Shown: piece by piece, positions 22,684 through 23,343 of the stretch
Position numbering within the stretch: position 1 is the stretch's first letter
Layout of the letters: the number at the start of each line of letters is the position of its first letter
Assembly (NCBI GenBank): GCA_900555665.1
Contig: USLX01000018.1
Span: forward strand, 1-23,343
DNA length: 23,343 bases
Direction: 5' to 3'
Origin: an uncultured Eubacteriales bacterium
GTDB taxonomy: Bacteria > Bacillota > Clostridia > Oscillospirales > Oscillospiraceae
Notes under the pieces: generated by a model
Databases searched by the model: none
Seen by the model: the letters and a program-made list of their open reading frames with translations, nothing else
What the model was told of the DNA's origin: nothing
Position numbers and translations under genes: made by a program

Positions 22684-23343
22684 ATTCACTTTCCAGCACG
22701 ACATGCTCGCCGTCCGCCTTCGCGTGCAGCGCATGCAGCGGATTTTGATAGGCGTCGATGAGCTTTTCGGCGATCGGGTCTTCGAGGTCCTTCTGGATCG
22801 TGCGGCGCAGATTGCGTGCGCCATACTGCACGGAGTAGGACTTCTTGACCAGATCGTCCACCAGGCTCCCGTCCCAATCGAACGTCAACCCGCGCGCGGC
22901 CAGGCTGTCCCGCAGCTCGCCGAGCATGATGCCCGCGATGGCGCGGAAGTTTTCCTCCGTCAGCTTATTGAAGCAGATCACCTCATCCACACGGTTGATA
23001 AACTCCGGCCGCAGGAACTCACCGAGGGCCTTGAGCGCTTTCTCCTTGCTCTGCTCCGAGACGGTCTTGCCGAAGCCGACGCTGCCGTCGCGTCGGTCAG
23101 ACCCGGCGTTCGACGTCATAATGATGATCGTGTTCTCAAAGTTGACCACGCGCCCCTGTGCGTCGGTGATGCGCCCGTCGTCCAGAATTTGCAGCAGGAT
23201 GTTCAGCACGTCGGGATGCGCCTTTTCCAGCTCGTCAAAGAGGATGACGGAATACGGGCGGCGTCGAATCTTTTCGGTCAGCTGCCCCGCCTCGTCATAG
23301 CCGACATAGCCGGGAGGCGAGCCGATGATCTTCGAGACGCTGT
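22682..23343 (-). CDS. clpC: ATP-dependent Clp protease ATPase subunit ClpC, 3' part only
   Basis: The gene enters from the right window edge; only the last 220 or so residues are seen, so the start lies outside. The visible part is the second AAA+ domain: GSPPGYVGYDEAGQLTEKIR, Walker B VILFDELEKAHPDV, the sensor-1 strand IIIMTSNAGS, FLRPEFINRVDE with the arginine finger, and the C-terminal YGARNLRRTIQ sensor-2 block. A VGFG stretch after TSNAGS fits the ClpP-binding [LIV]-G-F loop, which favours ClpC over ClpB. ClpC unfolds proteins for ClpP. Neither N-domain nor first AAA+ domain can be checked. Confidence 0.93.
   Translation of the reverse strand, partial: SVSKIIGSPPGYVGYDEAGQLTEKIRRRPYSVILFDELEKAHPDVLNILLQILDDGRITDAQGRVVNFENTIIIMTSNAGSDRRDGSVGFGKTVSEQSKEKALKALGEFLRPEFINRVDEVICFNKLTEENFRAIAGIMLGELRDSLAARGLTFDWDGSLVDDLVKKSYSVQYGARNLRRTIQKDLEDPIAEKLIDAYQNPLHALHAKADGEHVVLESE

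Overview
The window reads as a chromosomal housekeeping segment of a GC-rich member of the Clostridia (Bacillota). The evidence is the gene order (yicC-remA-gmk-rpoZ-priA-def-fmt-rsmB-rlmN-stp-prkC-rsgA), the presence of RemA, CdaA/CdaR, a PASTA-domain kinase and ClpC, a lysine riboswitch on an NhaC-type carrier, and strong GGAGG ribosome-binding sites. A gut Oscillospiraceae-like organism is the best guess from GC richness and gene content, but the family is inference. No phage, transposase, CRISPR array, tRNA or rRNA is visible, and no gene looks broken.

Left part (minus strand, about 15590 down to 68). One consensus promoter (15562-15590) drives a leader of about 335 nt and then a run of 14 tightly packed genes: cdaA, cdaR, yicC, remA, gmk, rpoZ, priA, def, fmt, rsmB, rlmN, stp, prkC, rsgA. 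Many neighbours overlap by 1-14 nt. The run ends at a strong hairpin (900-934), behind which lies a membrane polyferredoxin gene. The operon joins c-di-AMP synthesis, GMP synthesis, replication restart, formyl-Met handling, rRNA modification and ribosome assembly, and Ser/Thr phosphorylation sensing of the cell wall. A hairpin at 11100-11130 may cut expression between rpoZ and priA. The most unusual feature is the cdaA leader. A 267-nt block is bounded by 25-nt inverted repeats, starts almost exactly at the predicted transcription start, and folds on paper into a multibranched structure that I do not recognise.

Middle part (15842-19185). A class V aminotransferase (cysteine-desulfurase-like) and a DUF3343 protein, a putative sulfur/selenium carrier, form a coupled pair on the minus strand. 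Diverging from them is a plus-strand unit: sigma-A promoter, lysine riboswitch, intrinsic terminator and an NhaC-family carrier. The riboswitch marks the carrier as a probable lysine transporter rather than a generic sodium/proton antiporter.

Right part (19191-23343). The RNase P RNA gene (rnpB, minus) converges on the lysine carrier with a shared hairpin between them, and is divergent from murD through back-to-back promoters. murD, ispD, ispF and an unrecognised 118-residue gene run on the plus strand, the last three coupled by ATGA overlaps. A bidirectional terminator separates them from the 3' part of clpC (minus), which runs off the window edge.
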